Part shown: piece after piece, positions 51,709-60,500 of the stretch
Layout of the letters: every line of letters begins with the position of its first letter
Position numbering within the stretch: the stretch's first letter is position 1
Origin: Actinomycetota bacterium
GTDB lineage: Bacteria > Actinomycetota > Thermoleophilia > Solirubrobacterales > JACPNS01
Direction: 5' to 3'
DNA: 64,000 nucleotides
Assembly (NCBI GenBank): GCA_016213645.1
Contig: JACQZY010000002.1
Coordinates: forward strand, 38,663-102,662
Position numbers and translations under genes: made by a program
The notes under the pieces: model-generated
The model's database searches: none
What the model was told of the DNA's origin: nothing
What the model saw: only the letters and a program-made list of their open reading frames with translations

Positions 51709-51978
51709 ATGAACTCCGTGGGCGTCGCAGAGCTGCGTCAGAACCTGAGCAAGTACCTGCGCCGAGTCGAAAACGGAGAACGGCTGGTCGTCACCGATCA
51801 CAACAAGCCGGTGGCCGAACTCGGTCCCGCACCGTCGACCGGCCGTGAACTCGACCTTGTGATCGCCGAAGGCCGCGCGACGGCACCGAGGCGCGCCGCG
51901 CTACCCAAGCCGCTGAAGATCTCCGGCGACACAATGTCGATCAGCCGGGCGCTCGATGAAGTTCGCGGCGAGCGCTGA
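51709..51978 (+). CDS. VapB/Phd-type antitoxin
   Basis: The 89-residue protein has the Phd/YefM DNA-binding fold: V-G-V-A-E-L-R-Q-N-L-S-K-Y-L-R-R-V near 3, then L-V-V-T-D-H-N-K-P-V-A-E-L near 27. A C-terminal toxin-binding tail follows (D-T-M-S-I-S-R-A-L-D-E-V-R). It neutralises the PIN toxin gene 12 nt downstream and should repress its own promoter. An earlier in-frame ATG at 51703 is possible, but the -10 box spacing favours 51709. Confidence 0.85.
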   Translation: MNSVGVAELRQNLSKYLRRVENGERLVVTDHNKPVAELGPAPSTGRELDLVIAEGRATAPRRAALPKPLKISGDTMSISRALDEVRGER

Positions 51979-51990
51979 AAACCCGGCGGC

Positions 51991-52410
51991 GTGGCCCTTT
52001 TCTATCTCGACTCCTCCGCGCTGGTCAAACTTGTGCGCGAAGAACCGGAGACGGCCGCGCTCAGCGCGTATCTGAGTAACGCCGACCTGATCACCAGCTC
52101 AATCGTGCTTACCGAGGTGCCACGAGCCGTCCGCCGCGCGGCGGTTGCGGAAAAACCGCGACGGCTTGCTCAATTGATTGCGCAGGCCGATGCCGTAATT
52201 GATGCACTCGCGCTGGTCCCCGTGGACGACGCGATGCTGATCGTCGCGGGAGCGCTGGAAGCGCCGGGTTTGCGCTCGCTCGACGCGATTCACATTGCGG
52301 CGGCATCGAGCGTTTCGCCAATCTCCGCCTTCGTCAGTTACGACGAGCGGCAGAGCGCGGCCGCTCGACTCACCGGCCTGCGCACAACTTCGCCGGGCGC
52401 AAACGAGTAG
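51991..52410 (+). CDS. vapC: VapC-type PIN-domain toxin
   Basis: The 139-residue endoribonuclease has a PIN fold: Y-L-D-S-S-A-L-V-K-L near 5 (first catalytic Asp), the Glu of L-T-E-V-P-R near 40, S-L-D-A-I-H-I-A-A-A near 95 and Y-D-E-R-Q near 116. These give the four acidic positions of a metal-dependent RNase. It starts at a GTG and is paired with the upstream antitoxin. Its RNA target is unknown. Confidence 0.87.
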   Translation: MALFYLDSSALVKLVREEPETAALSAYLSNADLITSSIVLTEVPRAVRRAAVAEKPRRLAQLIAQADAVIDALALVPVDDAMLIVAGALEAPGLRSLDAIHIAAASSVSPISAFVSYDERQSAAARLTGLRTTSPGANE

Positions 52411-52500
52411 ACGTCGAGAACGCGCCTGGTTCGATCGGATTCAAGCGGCGTGCCGCGTCGTTGTCCGGCCCACCTGAAGTCGAATCGCCGTTTCCGGTCT

Positions 52501-53196
<696 letters not shown>

Positions 53197-53219
53197 CGCC
53201 ATCACAACTTAGTCGCGCA

Positions 53220-54491
53220 TCAGCCGCGAATCGCCATTTCGCGAGCCACCGCCTCGCCCAGTCGCGCCGCGTCGGCGACGGTGTCGTAGTCGAGGTTTTC
53301 CGGCGTGTCGCTGTGCGAGTGGTAGTTCGAGAGTCCGCGCCAGTCGTTCAGCGAGACGATGCAGGTGCTCGGCAGCCCGGCGCGCGAGGTGATCACGCTG
53401 TCGGTCGACGACCGCGCGCGCATGCCGCGCTGCAACGCGACGGCCTCTCGCGCCGCGACATCGTCGATCAGATCGCGAAACCACGGCTGCGCGTAGTCCT
53501 CCATCCAGAACGGGCCTTCGCCCTCAAGCATCGTCAGGTGAGGTGAACCGACGGTGTCGAAGTTCAGCGCGACGGCATCGCGGTCTGCGAGTTCGCGTCC
53601 GTGACGCGCCATGAACGCACGGATGCCGTCCTGCATCGTTTCCTCTGCGCCGCAGGAGGCCAGCCACACTTCCACTCCGTCGACCGGCCGCGCACGCAGT
53701 GCCTCGGCCACGGCCATCAGCACGGCGACTCCGGAGAGATTGTCGTTGGCGCCGGGCACGGTTTTGTTGCGGGCGATGTCCGCGATCATCGCCACGCCAA
53801 GCACACCCAGCACGCCCGAGGCAACGGTCAGCACCCGGTTGCGCAATGCCGTACCGGCGATACCCAGAAGCGGCGCCAGCGGACCGATCCACCACTGCGG
53901 CGGCGGAGTGTTTGTGTTTTCAACCAGATTTGGATACCGCTCCCAGAATTTGCGCTGCAACGTCTGGTCGAACACCGCTCCGGCCTGCGCCGCGTCGTGA
54001 TGGGCGAGCATCAGCACCACTTTCGGCGCGCCAATCTCGCCACAGCGGGCAAGCACATTCACGGTTTTCTGGCGACGGCGAAACAGTCGGCGCACCACGC
54101 GAGGCCCGTTTTGCACTTCGTCAATCAGCGCCACCGTTCCGGCGGCCATCACCGCCGACCCAAGCCCGCGCCGTCCGCGCAACGCAAGCAGCCAGCCGAA
54201 CACACTCAACGCTCCGATCCCGACAACGTTCTTGGGGAACGGGCCCCACGACGGCTCGTCCTCCAGATCCACACGCGCGCACTCGGCCGCGCGGAATCGC
54301 TCCGCGATCCACTCGGCAGCCTGGCGTTCGCCGGGAGAACAGGGGGTTTTGTCGATCGGAGCGAGTGTTTCCACGACTTCGCGCAGCACGTTTATGGGCT
54401 CGGGTTGAGCAAGATTCACGGGTGCACCTGGACCCACGACGGTTTCCGGCATCGCCGGGATCGCTGATCCCTCGGGCTGTCCTGTCGTCAT
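53220..54491 (-). CDS. M28-family metallopeptidase with membrane helices
   Basis: The 423-residue protein has the Zn-peptidase fold of family M28: A-H-H-D-A near 163, G-A-N-D-N-L-S-G near 248, a C-G-A-E-E-T general-base pair near 283, F-D-T near 312 and [10 protein letters not shown] near 390. These supply the two zinc ligands sets and the catalytic Glu. One or two hydrophobic segments (near 90-140 and 205-240) interrupt the fold, so it may sit at the membrane. The substrate is probably a peptide or amide. It overlaps the TetR gene by ATGA and ends near msrA. Confidence 0.85.
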   Translation of the reverse strand: MTTGQPEGSAIPAMPETVVGPGAPVNLAQPEPINVLREVVETLAPIDKTPCSPGERQAAEWIAERFRAAECARVDLEDEPSWGPFPKNVVGIGALSVFGWLLALRGRRGLGSAVMAAGTVALIDEVQNGPRVVRRLFRRRQKTVNVLARCGEIGAPKVVLMLAHHDAAQAGAVFDQTLQRKFWERYPNLVENTNTPPPQWWIGPLAPLLGIAGTALRNRVLTVASGVLGVLGVAMIADIARNKTVPGANDNLSGVAVLMAVAEALRARPVDGVEVWLASCGAEETMQDGIRAFMARHGRELADRDAVALNFDTVGSPHLTMLEGEGPFWMEDYAQPWFRDLIDDVAAREAVALQRGMRARSSTDSVITSRAGLPSTCIVSLNDWRGLSNYHSHSDTPENLDYDTVADAARLGEAVAREMAIRG

Positions 54492-55108
54492 TGAGATACC
54501 TCCAAGTAAGAGTGGAACGCGACCGCGAGGGCGGCGCGTATTTCGGATTTCGCGCGGCGTTCAGTGGTGCCGCGTGCAAGGTGTTGCAGCATCAGGCCGT
54601 CGACCAGCGCCACGATCGCGCGGGCGCCGGTGGCGGGTTCGGCCGCGCCGGCCGCTTTCAGTCCGGCGGCCGCAAGCGCTTCGAACGCGTCGAACATCTC
54701 TTCCGCGTAGTTGCTGTATTTGCTGTCACGCGACGCCTGCATGTAAACCTCGAACTGGGCGATCGTGTGGGCGCGCGGACCGCTCATCACCAACACGGCG
54801 GTCGCGTCGGCGAAACCGTCGATCGTCTGCGGATCGGGCGTCAGTTCGGCCGATTCGATCGTCGCGGTCAGCGCCCGTAGAGCCTGCACGTGCTCATCTA
54901 GCCGCTCGCGCATCGCGGTCGCAAGCAACTCGTCGATCGATTCGAAGAAGTAGCTGGTGGTTGACGGCGGCACCCCGGCGCGCGCGGCGATCGCACGGTG
55001 CGTGGCCGCGGCGATGCCGCGCTCGCCGACGATCTCACCCGCCGCGTCCAGCAGAGCGGCGCGGCGCGCGAGGCCGCGCGTGCGATGAGTTTCGGGACGG
55101 ATCGCCAT
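54488..55108 (-). CDS. TetR-family regulator, first gene of the M28 operon
   Basis: The 206-residue regulator has an N-terminal TetR helix-turn-helix (15-62): H-R-A-I-A-A-R-A-G-V-P-P-S-T-T-S-Y-F-F. The C-terminal half is an Ala-rich all-helical domain. It is transcribed before the peptidase gene and is divergent to a small membrane protein. A perfect 9 bp inverted repeat lies between the two starts and overlaps its probable -35 region. It is therefore likely autoregulated and to control the divergent gene too. Confidence 0.88.
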   Translation of the reverse strand: MAIRPETHRTRGLARRAALLDAAGEIVGERGIAAATHRAIAARAGVPPSTTSYFFESIDELLATAMRERLDEHVQALRALTATIESAELTPDPQTIDGFADATAVLVMSGPRAHTIAQFEVYMQASRDSKYSNYAEEMFDAFEALAAAGLKAAGAAEPATGARAIVALVDGLMLQHLARGTTERRAKSEIRAALAVAFHSYLEVSQ

Positions 55109-55116
55109 CTCGGGCT

Positions 55117-55122
55117 ACATTA
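55117..55122 (-). promoter_or_regulatory. -10 box of the TetR-M28 operon
   Basis: TAATGT on the minus strand ends 8 nt before the ATG at 55108. Confidence 0.5.
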
Positions 55123-55128
55123 CAGGAT

Positions 55129-55148
55129 GTCTGGACATTTGTCCAGAC
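55129..55148. promoter_or_regulatory. TetR operator GTCTGGACA-N2-TGTCCAGAC
   Basis: A perfect 9 bp inverted repeat with a 2 bp spacer lies between tetR (minus) and the membrane-protein gene (plus, ATG at 55162). It covers the -35 region of tetR. Its 20 bp size is typical of a TetR dimer site. Confidence 0.75.
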
Positions 55149-55161
55149 TACTCGGAGATCG

Positions 55162-55668
55162 ATGTCTGTGCCCAATACGATCGGGATCGCTACCGTGGCG
55201 CTGATGAAGGAAGGTGAATCGCCGACGGTGCGTCCCGGACAACACACAGCGGATGCGGCCGAATCCGCCGCGGCCCGTCCGCGCATGCGCACCGACGGGC
55301 AAGCCGCCCTGCTCGCCGCCTACGGCATCCTCGCCTTCGCCGCCGTCGGCCGCGGCACCTACGAATTGATCGCCAAGTTCAACGAGGCTCCGGTGGCGTA
55401 TTCGCTTTCTGCTTTCGCCGCGATGGTCTACTGCGTGGCGGTCTGGGGGATCGCCCGCGCTGACCGCCTGGCAGTGCGAGTAGCGCGCATTTCGTGTTCG
55501 TTCGAGCTGGTGGGAGTGCTCGTCGTGGGCACGCTCACGACGATCGACTCCGAAGCATTCCCGGCCGGCACCGTGTGGTCATACTTTGGTCGCGACTACG
55601 GCTGGCTGCCGCTGATCGTTCCCGTGCTGGCGCTTTGGTGGCTGGCGAAACAGCATCCAAACCGCTGA
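55162..55668 (+). CDS. four-helix membrane protein, TetR-regulated
   Basis: The 168-residue protein has a hydrophilic N-terminal 45 residues and then four hydrophobic helices (about 48-65, 78-97, 108-130, 142-160). It has no recognised family. GGAG sits 4-5 nt before the ATG. It is divergent to the TetR gene with the perfect operator between, so it is likely the repressor's main target. The much longer upstream frame crosses tetR and is rejected. Confidence 0.72.
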   Translation: MSVPNTIGIATVALMKEGESPTVRPGQHTADAAESAAARPRMRTDGQAALLAAYGILAFAAVGRGTYELIAKFNEAPVAYSLSAFAAMVYCVAVWGIARADRLAVRVARISCSFELVGVLVVGTLTTIDSEAFPAGTVWSYFGRDYGWLPLIVPVLALWWLAKQHPNR

Positions 55669-55735
55669 GACCGCGCGACGATCCGCGGCGCCCACACCGG
55701 CGGGAGTTCGCGCCGATAACATCTGCATTTCTCCG

Positions 55736-55825
55736 GGAGAGGTGGCGGAGAGGCTGAACGCACTCGCCTGCTAAGCGAGTATGGGGTTTATAGCTCCATC
55801 GAGGGTTCGAATCCCTCCCTCTCCG
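55736..55825 (+). tRNA. tRNA-Ser (anticodon GCU)
   Basis: The acceptor stem GGAGAGG/CCTCTCC, anticodon loop CTGCTAA (anticodon GCT) in a CTCGC/GCGAG stem, a long class II variable arm and a GGTTCGAATCC T-arm are present. The discriminator base is G. CCA is not encoded, unlike tRNA-Ser(UGA). It reads AGC/AGU. Its 3' end is duplicated 328 bp downstream and directly borders a repeat element. Confidence 0.97.
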
Positions 55826-55924
55826 TCTTGATTCGCGGCGCATTTCGTGAGGTTCGGGTCGTCGCTGTTCGGTCACGACCTGGGAGGTCGCTCCCTCACT
55901 GCTCCTCGCCGATCCTCACGAACT
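55823..55924 (+). repeat. structured ~102 bp repeat, copy 1
   Basis: This block starts at the last bases of tRNA-Ser(GCU) and matches 57669-57770 at 100 of 102 positions. It has a 9 bp closing stem TTCGTGAGG/CCTCACGAA (55844-55852 with 55914-55922). Inside, CGACC (55876-55880) can pair with either an upstream GGTCG or the downstream GGTCG (55886-55890). The layout suggests a mobile structured element or an RNA switch-like fold. Confidence 0.8.
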
Positions 55925-55948
55925 GCTTGCGACTCAAGCCGGAGAGGA

Positions 55949-56032
55949 GGCTGGGGATGGGCGGCGCATTTCGCGAGGCTGGGGATGGGCGGCGCATTTC
56001 GCGAGGCTGGGGATGGGCGGCGCATTTCGCGA
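55949..56032 (+). repeat. three tandem 28 bp repeats
   Basis: Three exact copies of a 28 bp unit containing GGGGATGGGCGGCGCATTTC lie at 55949, 55977 and 56005. The unit shares GCGGCGCATTTCGCGAGG with the head of the ~102 bp repeat, so it is a local amplification of that head. Confidence 0.85.
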
Positions 56033-56105
56033 GGTTCGGGTCGTCGCTGTTCGGTCACGACCAAAAAGGTCGCTCCCTCGCGACTCCTTGCCGATCCCCA
56101 CGACC
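56018..56105 (+). repeat. structured repeat, degenerate copy
   Basis: This copy keeps the head and the CGACC/GGTCG stem but has an AAAAA loop where the other copies have TGGGA or TGGAA. The second half is diverged. Stem kept, loop changed: this supports selection on the fold. Confidence 0.75.
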
Positions 56106-56139
56106 TGCATGCATCGGTAGCCGGGGAGTTCGCACATCG

Positions 56140-56154
56140 TCCCTCCCTCTCCGT
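56140..56154 (+). repeat. duplicated 3' end of tRNA-Ser(GCU)
   Basis: TCCCTCCCTCTCCGT is identical to 55812-55826, the end of the tRNA gene plus one base. Such duplications arise when elements insert at tRNA 3' ends, so this is a candidate att site. The 56155-56274 stretch holds no recognised feature. Confidence 0.6.
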
Positions 56155-56274
56155 TTCGAGCAAAGACACAGACGAAAACATCCGTTGCGGGTGAAGCGAC
56201 ACCCATTTCTTCATGTGCCATTCGGACACCAGCTCCTTAGCTCTGTACGGCTTAGGGACGACGTGCGCGTCGTC

Positions 56275-56366
56275 CTCCCAATCTGTCACACTCATGCCTC
56301 CCAATCTGTCACGCCTATGGCTCCCAATCTGTCACGCTTGCTACTCCCAAATCGTCACACACGCCT
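56275..56366 (+). repeat. four 23 bp iterons before the AAA_14/DUF4143 gene
   Basis: Four direct copies start at about 56275, 56298, 56321 and 56344. The core is CTCCCAATCTGTCACGC; the fourth is diverged (AAATCGTCAC). The period of 23 bp is close to two helical turns, and the array ends a few nt before the ATG at 56370. It resembles an operator array or origin-like iterons for a protein that binds repeatedly. Confidence 0.85.
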
Positions 56367-56369
56367 GCG

Positions 56370-57608
56370 ATGGCCGTAAGACATTTCGATCGAAGAATCA
56401 GGCCGTTCTTAATCGATGCACTGAAGGACAGTCGCGTCGTATATCTGGCGGGCGCTCGCCAGGTCGGCAAAAGCACACTGGTCCAGTCGTTAACTCGAAA
56501 GGAGTTCGACGGTCGCCTCGTGACTCTGGATGATCACGCCACCCTTCAATCCGCAAGACGTGATCCAGACGCATTCGTTCAGTCATTCTCAGGTGCAGTC
56601 GCGATCGACGAGGTGCAGCGAGTTCCCGAACTGTTGATCAGCATCAAACGTGCTGTCGACCGGAATCCCACTCCGGGACGTTTTCTGTTGACGGGATCAG
56701 CAAACCTGCTCGCCCTGCCGGCGGTTCCCGATGCCTTGACCGGGCGCATCGAGCGAATCACGCTGCGATCACTTTCCGTCGCGGAGCGGCTCCGTTTTCT
56801 GAACGTCAATTTCGTCGACCAACTTTTTGATCGCGGTGAGCCCCTTCAGGTCCAAGGTCCCGCTGGATTTGGCGAGTACCGCCAGTTCATCGAGGCCGGC
56901 GGGTACCCCGAAGTCGTTCAACGTCAACCGAACCGTCGCGCGACATGGTTCAAGAACTACTTGGAGTCAACCGTTGTTCGTGACATCACGGACTTCGCGA
57001 ACGTCGAACGTGCTGACGAACTCCCGCGCCTGATCCGATTGCTTGCATCCCAAAGCGCGAACGCCCTGTCGTCACACGAAATATCCAAGAAGCTCGGGGT
57101 AGATCACAAGACTGTTGCGAGATACATCTCGTTGCTCGAAACCGCTCTCATCGTCGAACGCGTTCGAGCCTGGAAACCGAATCTTGGCGCCCGGGAGATC
57201 AGTAGGCCCAAACTCCATTTCTGCGACACCGGTCTATTGGCGCATTTGCTTGGTGTGCGCCCATCCCAAGACATCCGCGAGGACCAGGTCGGCAAACTGT
57301 TCGAAGCGTTCGTCTATTCAGAGCTTCGCAAGTTGGTCGACTGGTCCACGAACGAACCCGGGCTGTTCCATTATCGAGACCAACGCCGAGAGGTCGACTT
57401 CGTCGTGGAGCGACCAGATGGAACGATCGCGGCGATCGAGGTCAAGTCGGGAACACGTCTTCGTGACACCGATCTGAGGGGACTCGAGTTCCTTCGTGAT
57501 CGAATGGGGAAGAAATTTGCGTGCGGAGTCGTCGTGTACGCGGGGGAGCAGACTCTCAAAATGGGAGATCGCATCTGGATCACCCCAGCTCATCAGCTCT
57601 GGCAGTGA
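56370..57608 (+). CDS. AAA_14 / DUF4143 ATPase
   Basis: The 412-residue protein has an N-terminal P-loop: Walker A G-A-R-Q-V-G-K-S-T near 28 and Walker B V-A-I-D-E-V-Q-R near 72, with S-A-N sensor 1 near 110. A winged-helix follows (S-S-H-E-I-S-K-K-L-G-V-D-H-K-T-V near 235). The DUF4143 C-terminal part has V-D-F-V-V-E and A-I-E-V-K-S-G near 340-360, a PD-(D/E)xK nuclease-like pattern. The role of these proteins is unknown; they are common in variable islands. Lower GC and the flanking repeats suggest horizontal gain. Confidence 0.9.
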   Translation: MAVRHFDRRIRPFLIDALKDSRVVYLAGARQVGKSTLVQSLTRKEFDGRLVTLDDHATLQSARRDPDAFVQSFSGAVAIDEVQRVPELLISIKRAVDRNPTPGRFLLTGSANLLALPAVPDALTGRIERITLRSLSVAERLRFLNVNFVDQLFDRGEPLQVQGPAGFGEYRQFIEAGGYPEVVQRQPNRRATWFKNYLESTVVRDITDFANVERADELPRLIRLLASQSANALSSHEISKKLGVDHKTVARYISLLETALIVERVRAWKPNLGAREISRPKLHFCDTGLLAHLLGVRPSQDIREDQVGKLFEAFVYSELRKLVDWSTNEPGLFHYRDQRREVDFVVERPDGTIAAIEVKSGTRLRDTDLRGLEFLRDRMGKKFACGVVVYAGEQTLKMGDRIWITPAHQLWQ

Positions 57609-57668
57609 ATATCCGACGTCAAATCAGGTCTCGAAACAGCTCCGGGTTCGAAAGCCATCCCAGCAGGG

Positions 57669-57770
57669 CCGTCTTGATTCGCGGCGCATTTCGCGAGGTT
57701 CGGGTCGTCGCTGTTCGGTCACGACCTGGAAGGTCGCTCCCTCACTGCTCCTCGCCGATCCTCACGAACT
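57669..57770 (+). repeat. structured ~102 bp repeat, copy 2
   Basis: This copy matches 55823-55924 with two differences, one of which (T to C) breaks a pair of the closing stem. It lies directly after the ATPase gene and just beyond the 3' end of the minus-strand Ig-like gene, so its hairpin may end that transcript. In the 57609-57668 gap a GGGTTCGAA resembling a tRNA T-arm is seen, without a tRNA. Confidence 0.8.
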
Positions 57771-57771
57771 T

Positions 57772-58593
57772 CTAGGGAATCTTCAGCTTCGGCTGCTTGC
57801 CGGGCTGACCGAGGACGCAGCGCTTGCCGTCGCCCCGCTCGGCGAGCAGCACCCGGAACGCCAACGTGACGGCGTTCGACTGGTTGCCCGCGGCGTCGGT
57901 GGCCACGATCGTCGCCGTGTACTTGCCTACCAACAGTACGTAGCGGCCGTGCAACTCCTTGCCGAAGTTTGCTTTGTTGTCGCCGGCATTTCCCGCGATC
58001 GCCATTGTGCCGTCATGGTTGCCCGGGATCGCCTTCTTGGAATCGGATCCCGCGTACCGCGTTGTGATCTTCAGGTTGGCGTTTTCTGAAAGCGTGTAAT
58101 TGAACTCAACTCTGGGAATTTTGGTTTTCTTGTTGTTCTTGCACGTGAGGTAGAGGATCCGGAACTTCCGAGGCGAGATCGAGAATCCCGTGACGGTCGG
58201 CGGGATCGTGTCGCCGGCGGGCTCAGGTGCCGGCGCGGACAGGCCGACAGGGGTCACCGATGAACTCGACGCTGACGCAGAGCCGGCGCCGTTCGATGCG
58301 GTGACCGCACAGACGATCTGCGCACCATCGTCTTCCGACGTCAATACGTAGGTGGATACCGTCGCGCCAGGAATCGGCGTTCCGCTGCGCATCCACTGGA
58401 ATGCGTAAGCGATCGGTTGCGTGCCGTTCCAGCCGCCCTCCGAACACGTCAGTGTCTGGCCGACCTGAGCGGTGCCTGTGACCGTTGGCGGCGACTGGTT
58501 CGTTGGCGGCGAGATGCCACCGGGCGCCGCCACCGTGACAAACAGTGCCGCTGCTAACGCGAGTGTGGTGACGATGCGCCGTGTTGCCTGCAT
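57772..58593 (-). CDS. secreted Ig-like domain protein
   Basis: The 273-residue exported protein has a signal peptide (about 1-28, A-A-P as end). One Ig-like domain follows (32-115) with Q-V-G-Q-T-L-T-C and a conserved W-N-G-T-Q-P-I-A-Y-A-F-Q-W-M-R segment; two Cys form its bridge. A Ser/Pro-rich linker comes next. A second beta-sandwich (about 130-250) has C-K-N-N-K-K-T-K and A-T-D-A-A-G-N-Q-S-N-A-V. The role is unknown, probably extracellular adhesion or binding. The start at 58593 has GGAAG close upstream. Confidence 0.8.
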   Translation of the reverse strand: MQATRRIVTTLALAAALFVTVAAPGGISPPTNQSPPTVTGTAQVGQTLTCSEGGWNGTQPIAYAFQWMRSGTPIPGATVSTYVLTSEDDGAQIVCAVTASNGAGSASASSSSVTPVGLSAPAPEPAGDTIPPTVTGFSISPRKFRILYLTCKNNKKTKIPRVEFNYTLSENANLKITTRYAGSDSKKAIPGNHDGTMAIAGNAGDNKANFGKELHGRYVLLVGKYTATIVATDAAGNQSNAVTLAFRVLLAERGDGKRCVLGQPGKQPKLKIP

Positions 58594-58684
58594 ACTTCCG
58601 TTTATCGGACTGGAGGCAGCAAGGGGATAGAGAAGCCGGCCGCCACCTATAGACATCTGTCCAGGGGCTCAAAGCCGCCATTAC

Positions 58685-59068
58685 CTAAGTCACGCTCATC
58701 GCATCCATGATCGTCGTGTACACGTCTTCACCGGTGGCGCCTTTTAGTACGCACGCTACGGCGCCGGCGGCCACGCACTCAGCTTCCCTCAGTTCGTCTA
58801 CGTATCCGGACATCATCACTATGCGCGTGCGCGGGCAACACTCACGAACCGCGCGCACAAGGTCGACGCCGCCGATTCTCGGCAGGCCGTGGTCGAGCAG
58901 CGCGACATCGGGTTCCAGCTCAGCGGTCCGTTCGATCGCGGAACGCCCGTCTCCGACCTCGGCGACGACTTCAACGTCGCTGTGTCTGGCAAGTAGTTCA
59001 ACGATCACCATTCTGTAGATCTCGTAGTCCTCGGCGATCAGCACGCGAATTGGTTGTTGCTCGTGCAT
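58685..59068 (-). CDS. stand-alone response regulator receiver
   Basis: The 127-residue protein is a bare receiver domain: I-A-E-D near 12 (acidic pair), the phospho-Asp in A-L-L-D-H-G-L-P near 57, M-S-G near 86 and the Lys of V-L-K-G near 108. No output domain is present, so it likely relays or sequesters phosphate. It starts inside the CheB stop (TGATG). Confidence 0.88.
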   Translation of the reverse strand: MHEQQPIRVLIAEDYEIYRMVIVELLARHSDVEVVAEVGDGRSAIERTAELEPDVALLDHGLPRIGGVDLVRAVRECCPRTRIVMMSGYVDELREAECVAAGAVACVLKGATGEDVYTTIMDAMSVT

Positions 59069-59649
59069 CAGGCGATCGTCTCCTTCTGTCCGCATAATGC
59101 GGCAAGCAGTTGTCCGATCGCGACCGGTGGCAGAACGCGTTCGACGGCTCCGGCGGAGATCGCGGCCTCCGGCATTTCCGGCGCAAGCGCCTCGGCCGGA
59201 TCGATGGCGATCGTCAGTCCCCCGTGCGCGCGGATCCGGCGCAAACCGTCGGCTCCGTCGTTGCCATATCCGGTCAGCACCACGCCAATTGCGCGATCAC
59301 GATACACATCCGCGGCCGACTCGAACAGCACGTCGGCCGACGGCCGAACGTCGCGAACGAGGCCCTCGGTGGAGAGGCTGTACCCCTCCTCGTCAACGAG
59401 CAAGTGATAGTCAGACGGGGCAATGACCACCTCGCCGCCAACGATCGGGTCTTTGTCACGGGCCTCGCTGACATGCAGCGCGCAGTCGAGCTGGAGCTGG
59501 GCCACCGCCATCTTTCGCGGCGGTCCCGGAGCCACGTGCTGCACGATCGCGACCGCGGCCTTGAACTCACGCGGCAGGTTTCCAAGCACCTCGCGCAGGG
59601 CGTCCAGACCACCGTACGAAGTTCCGATCGCGACCAGTTCGTACGCCAT
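59068..59649 (-). CDS. CheB-type methylesterase domain
   Basis: The 193-residue protein is a CheB catalytic domain without receiver. It has G-T-S-Y-G-G near 8 (nucleophile Ser), V-Q-H-V-A-P-G near 37 (His) and G-Y-G-N-D-G-A-D-G near 130 (Asp). It removes methyl groups from sensor glutamates or, here, possibly from the kinase itself. It starts 2 nt after the CheR stop. No chemoreceptor or flagellar gene is present. Confidence 0.9.
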   Translation of the reverse strand: MAYELVAIGTSYGGLDALREVLGNLPREFKAAVAIVQHVAPGPPRKMAVAQLQLDCALHVSEARDKDPIVGGEVVIAPSDYHLLVDEEGYSLSTEGLVRDVRPSADVLFESAADVYRDRAIGVVLTGYGNDGADGLRRIRAHGGLTIAIDPAEALAPEMPEAAISAGAVERVLPPVAIGQLLAALCGQKETIA

Positions 59650-59651
59650 TT

Positions 59652-60499
59652 TCAGTGCATCCTCCGATAGAGCTGCACCGTTGGGTGAAGCCGCTCGTAG
59701 GAACTCGCGAACTCGACGTTCCGAAGCGACTCGGCGTCGCCGAGCGCCAGCACGCCGAACGGAACGAGACTCTTGAACAGCAAGCGATGGACCCGCGTCC
59801 TGAGCTGGTGATTGAAGTAGATCATGACGTTTCGGCAGATCACCACCTCGAACTCGTTGAACTGTCCGTCCGTCACCAGATTGTGCTCGGCGAAGGTGAC
59901 GCAGTCGACGAGATTCGGTTTGAACGCCGCGCGGTCGTACTTCGCGACGTAATAACTTGAGAACTCCTTCGTACCGCCGCTCTCGCGGTAGTTCGCCGTG
60001 TAATCCTTCATCTTCGCAAGCGGCAGCATCGCCGTGCGCGCTTGTTCGAGCGCGGCCCGGTTGAAGTCGGTGGCATAGATTCGCGTGCGATCGACCAGGC
60101 CTTCCTCGTGCAGCAGAATCGAAAGTGAAAAAACCTCCTCGCCACTGCCGCAGCCGACGTCCCAGATACGCACGTTCGGATACGTTCGTAGGATCGGGAC
60201 CACGATCTCGCGAAACGCGCGAAAGAACGGCGGGTCGCGAAACATCGCTCCAACACTGATCGAAAACTCCGATTTCAGCCTCTGCATGGTGGCCGGATCG
60301 TGCAGAATCCGCTCGCTCAGCGCCGACACGTTCGGCACCGCCTCAGTGGCCGCCATGTGACGAATACGGCGCCTCAGCGAGCTCTTCGCGTAGTCGCTGA
60401 AGTCAAGCCCGTACCGGCGCCAAATGCCTTCCAGCAACAGATCTATCTCGATCTCCTCCAGGTCGTCCGCGGCTTGCCACAGTTCAGTGTCGGCCTCCA

Positions 60500-60500
<1 letters not shown>
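59652..60500 (-). CDS. CheR-type methyltransferase
   Basis: The 282-residue protein has an N-terminal helical CheR domain and a SAM-binding domain with I-W-D-V-G-C-G-S-G-E-E near 114, A-T-D-F near 146 and C-R-N-V-M-I-Y-F near 230. It transfers methyl from SAM to Glu. GTG start overlapping the kinase stop by one base. With CheB, the receiver and the kinase it forms one operon. Confidence 0.92.

Noticed and set aside
56275..56366. CRISPR array
   Set aside because: The 23 bp units are directly adjacent without spacers and no cas genes are present.
57640..57668. tRNA remnant before repeat copy 2
   Set aside because: GGGTTCGAA resembles a T-loop but the flanking bases do not pair as a T-stem, and no other tRNA arm is present.
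55736..57770. Conventional integrative element with integrase
   Set aside because: No integrase, recombinase or transposase frame is visible in the islet; only repeats and one ATPase gene are seen.
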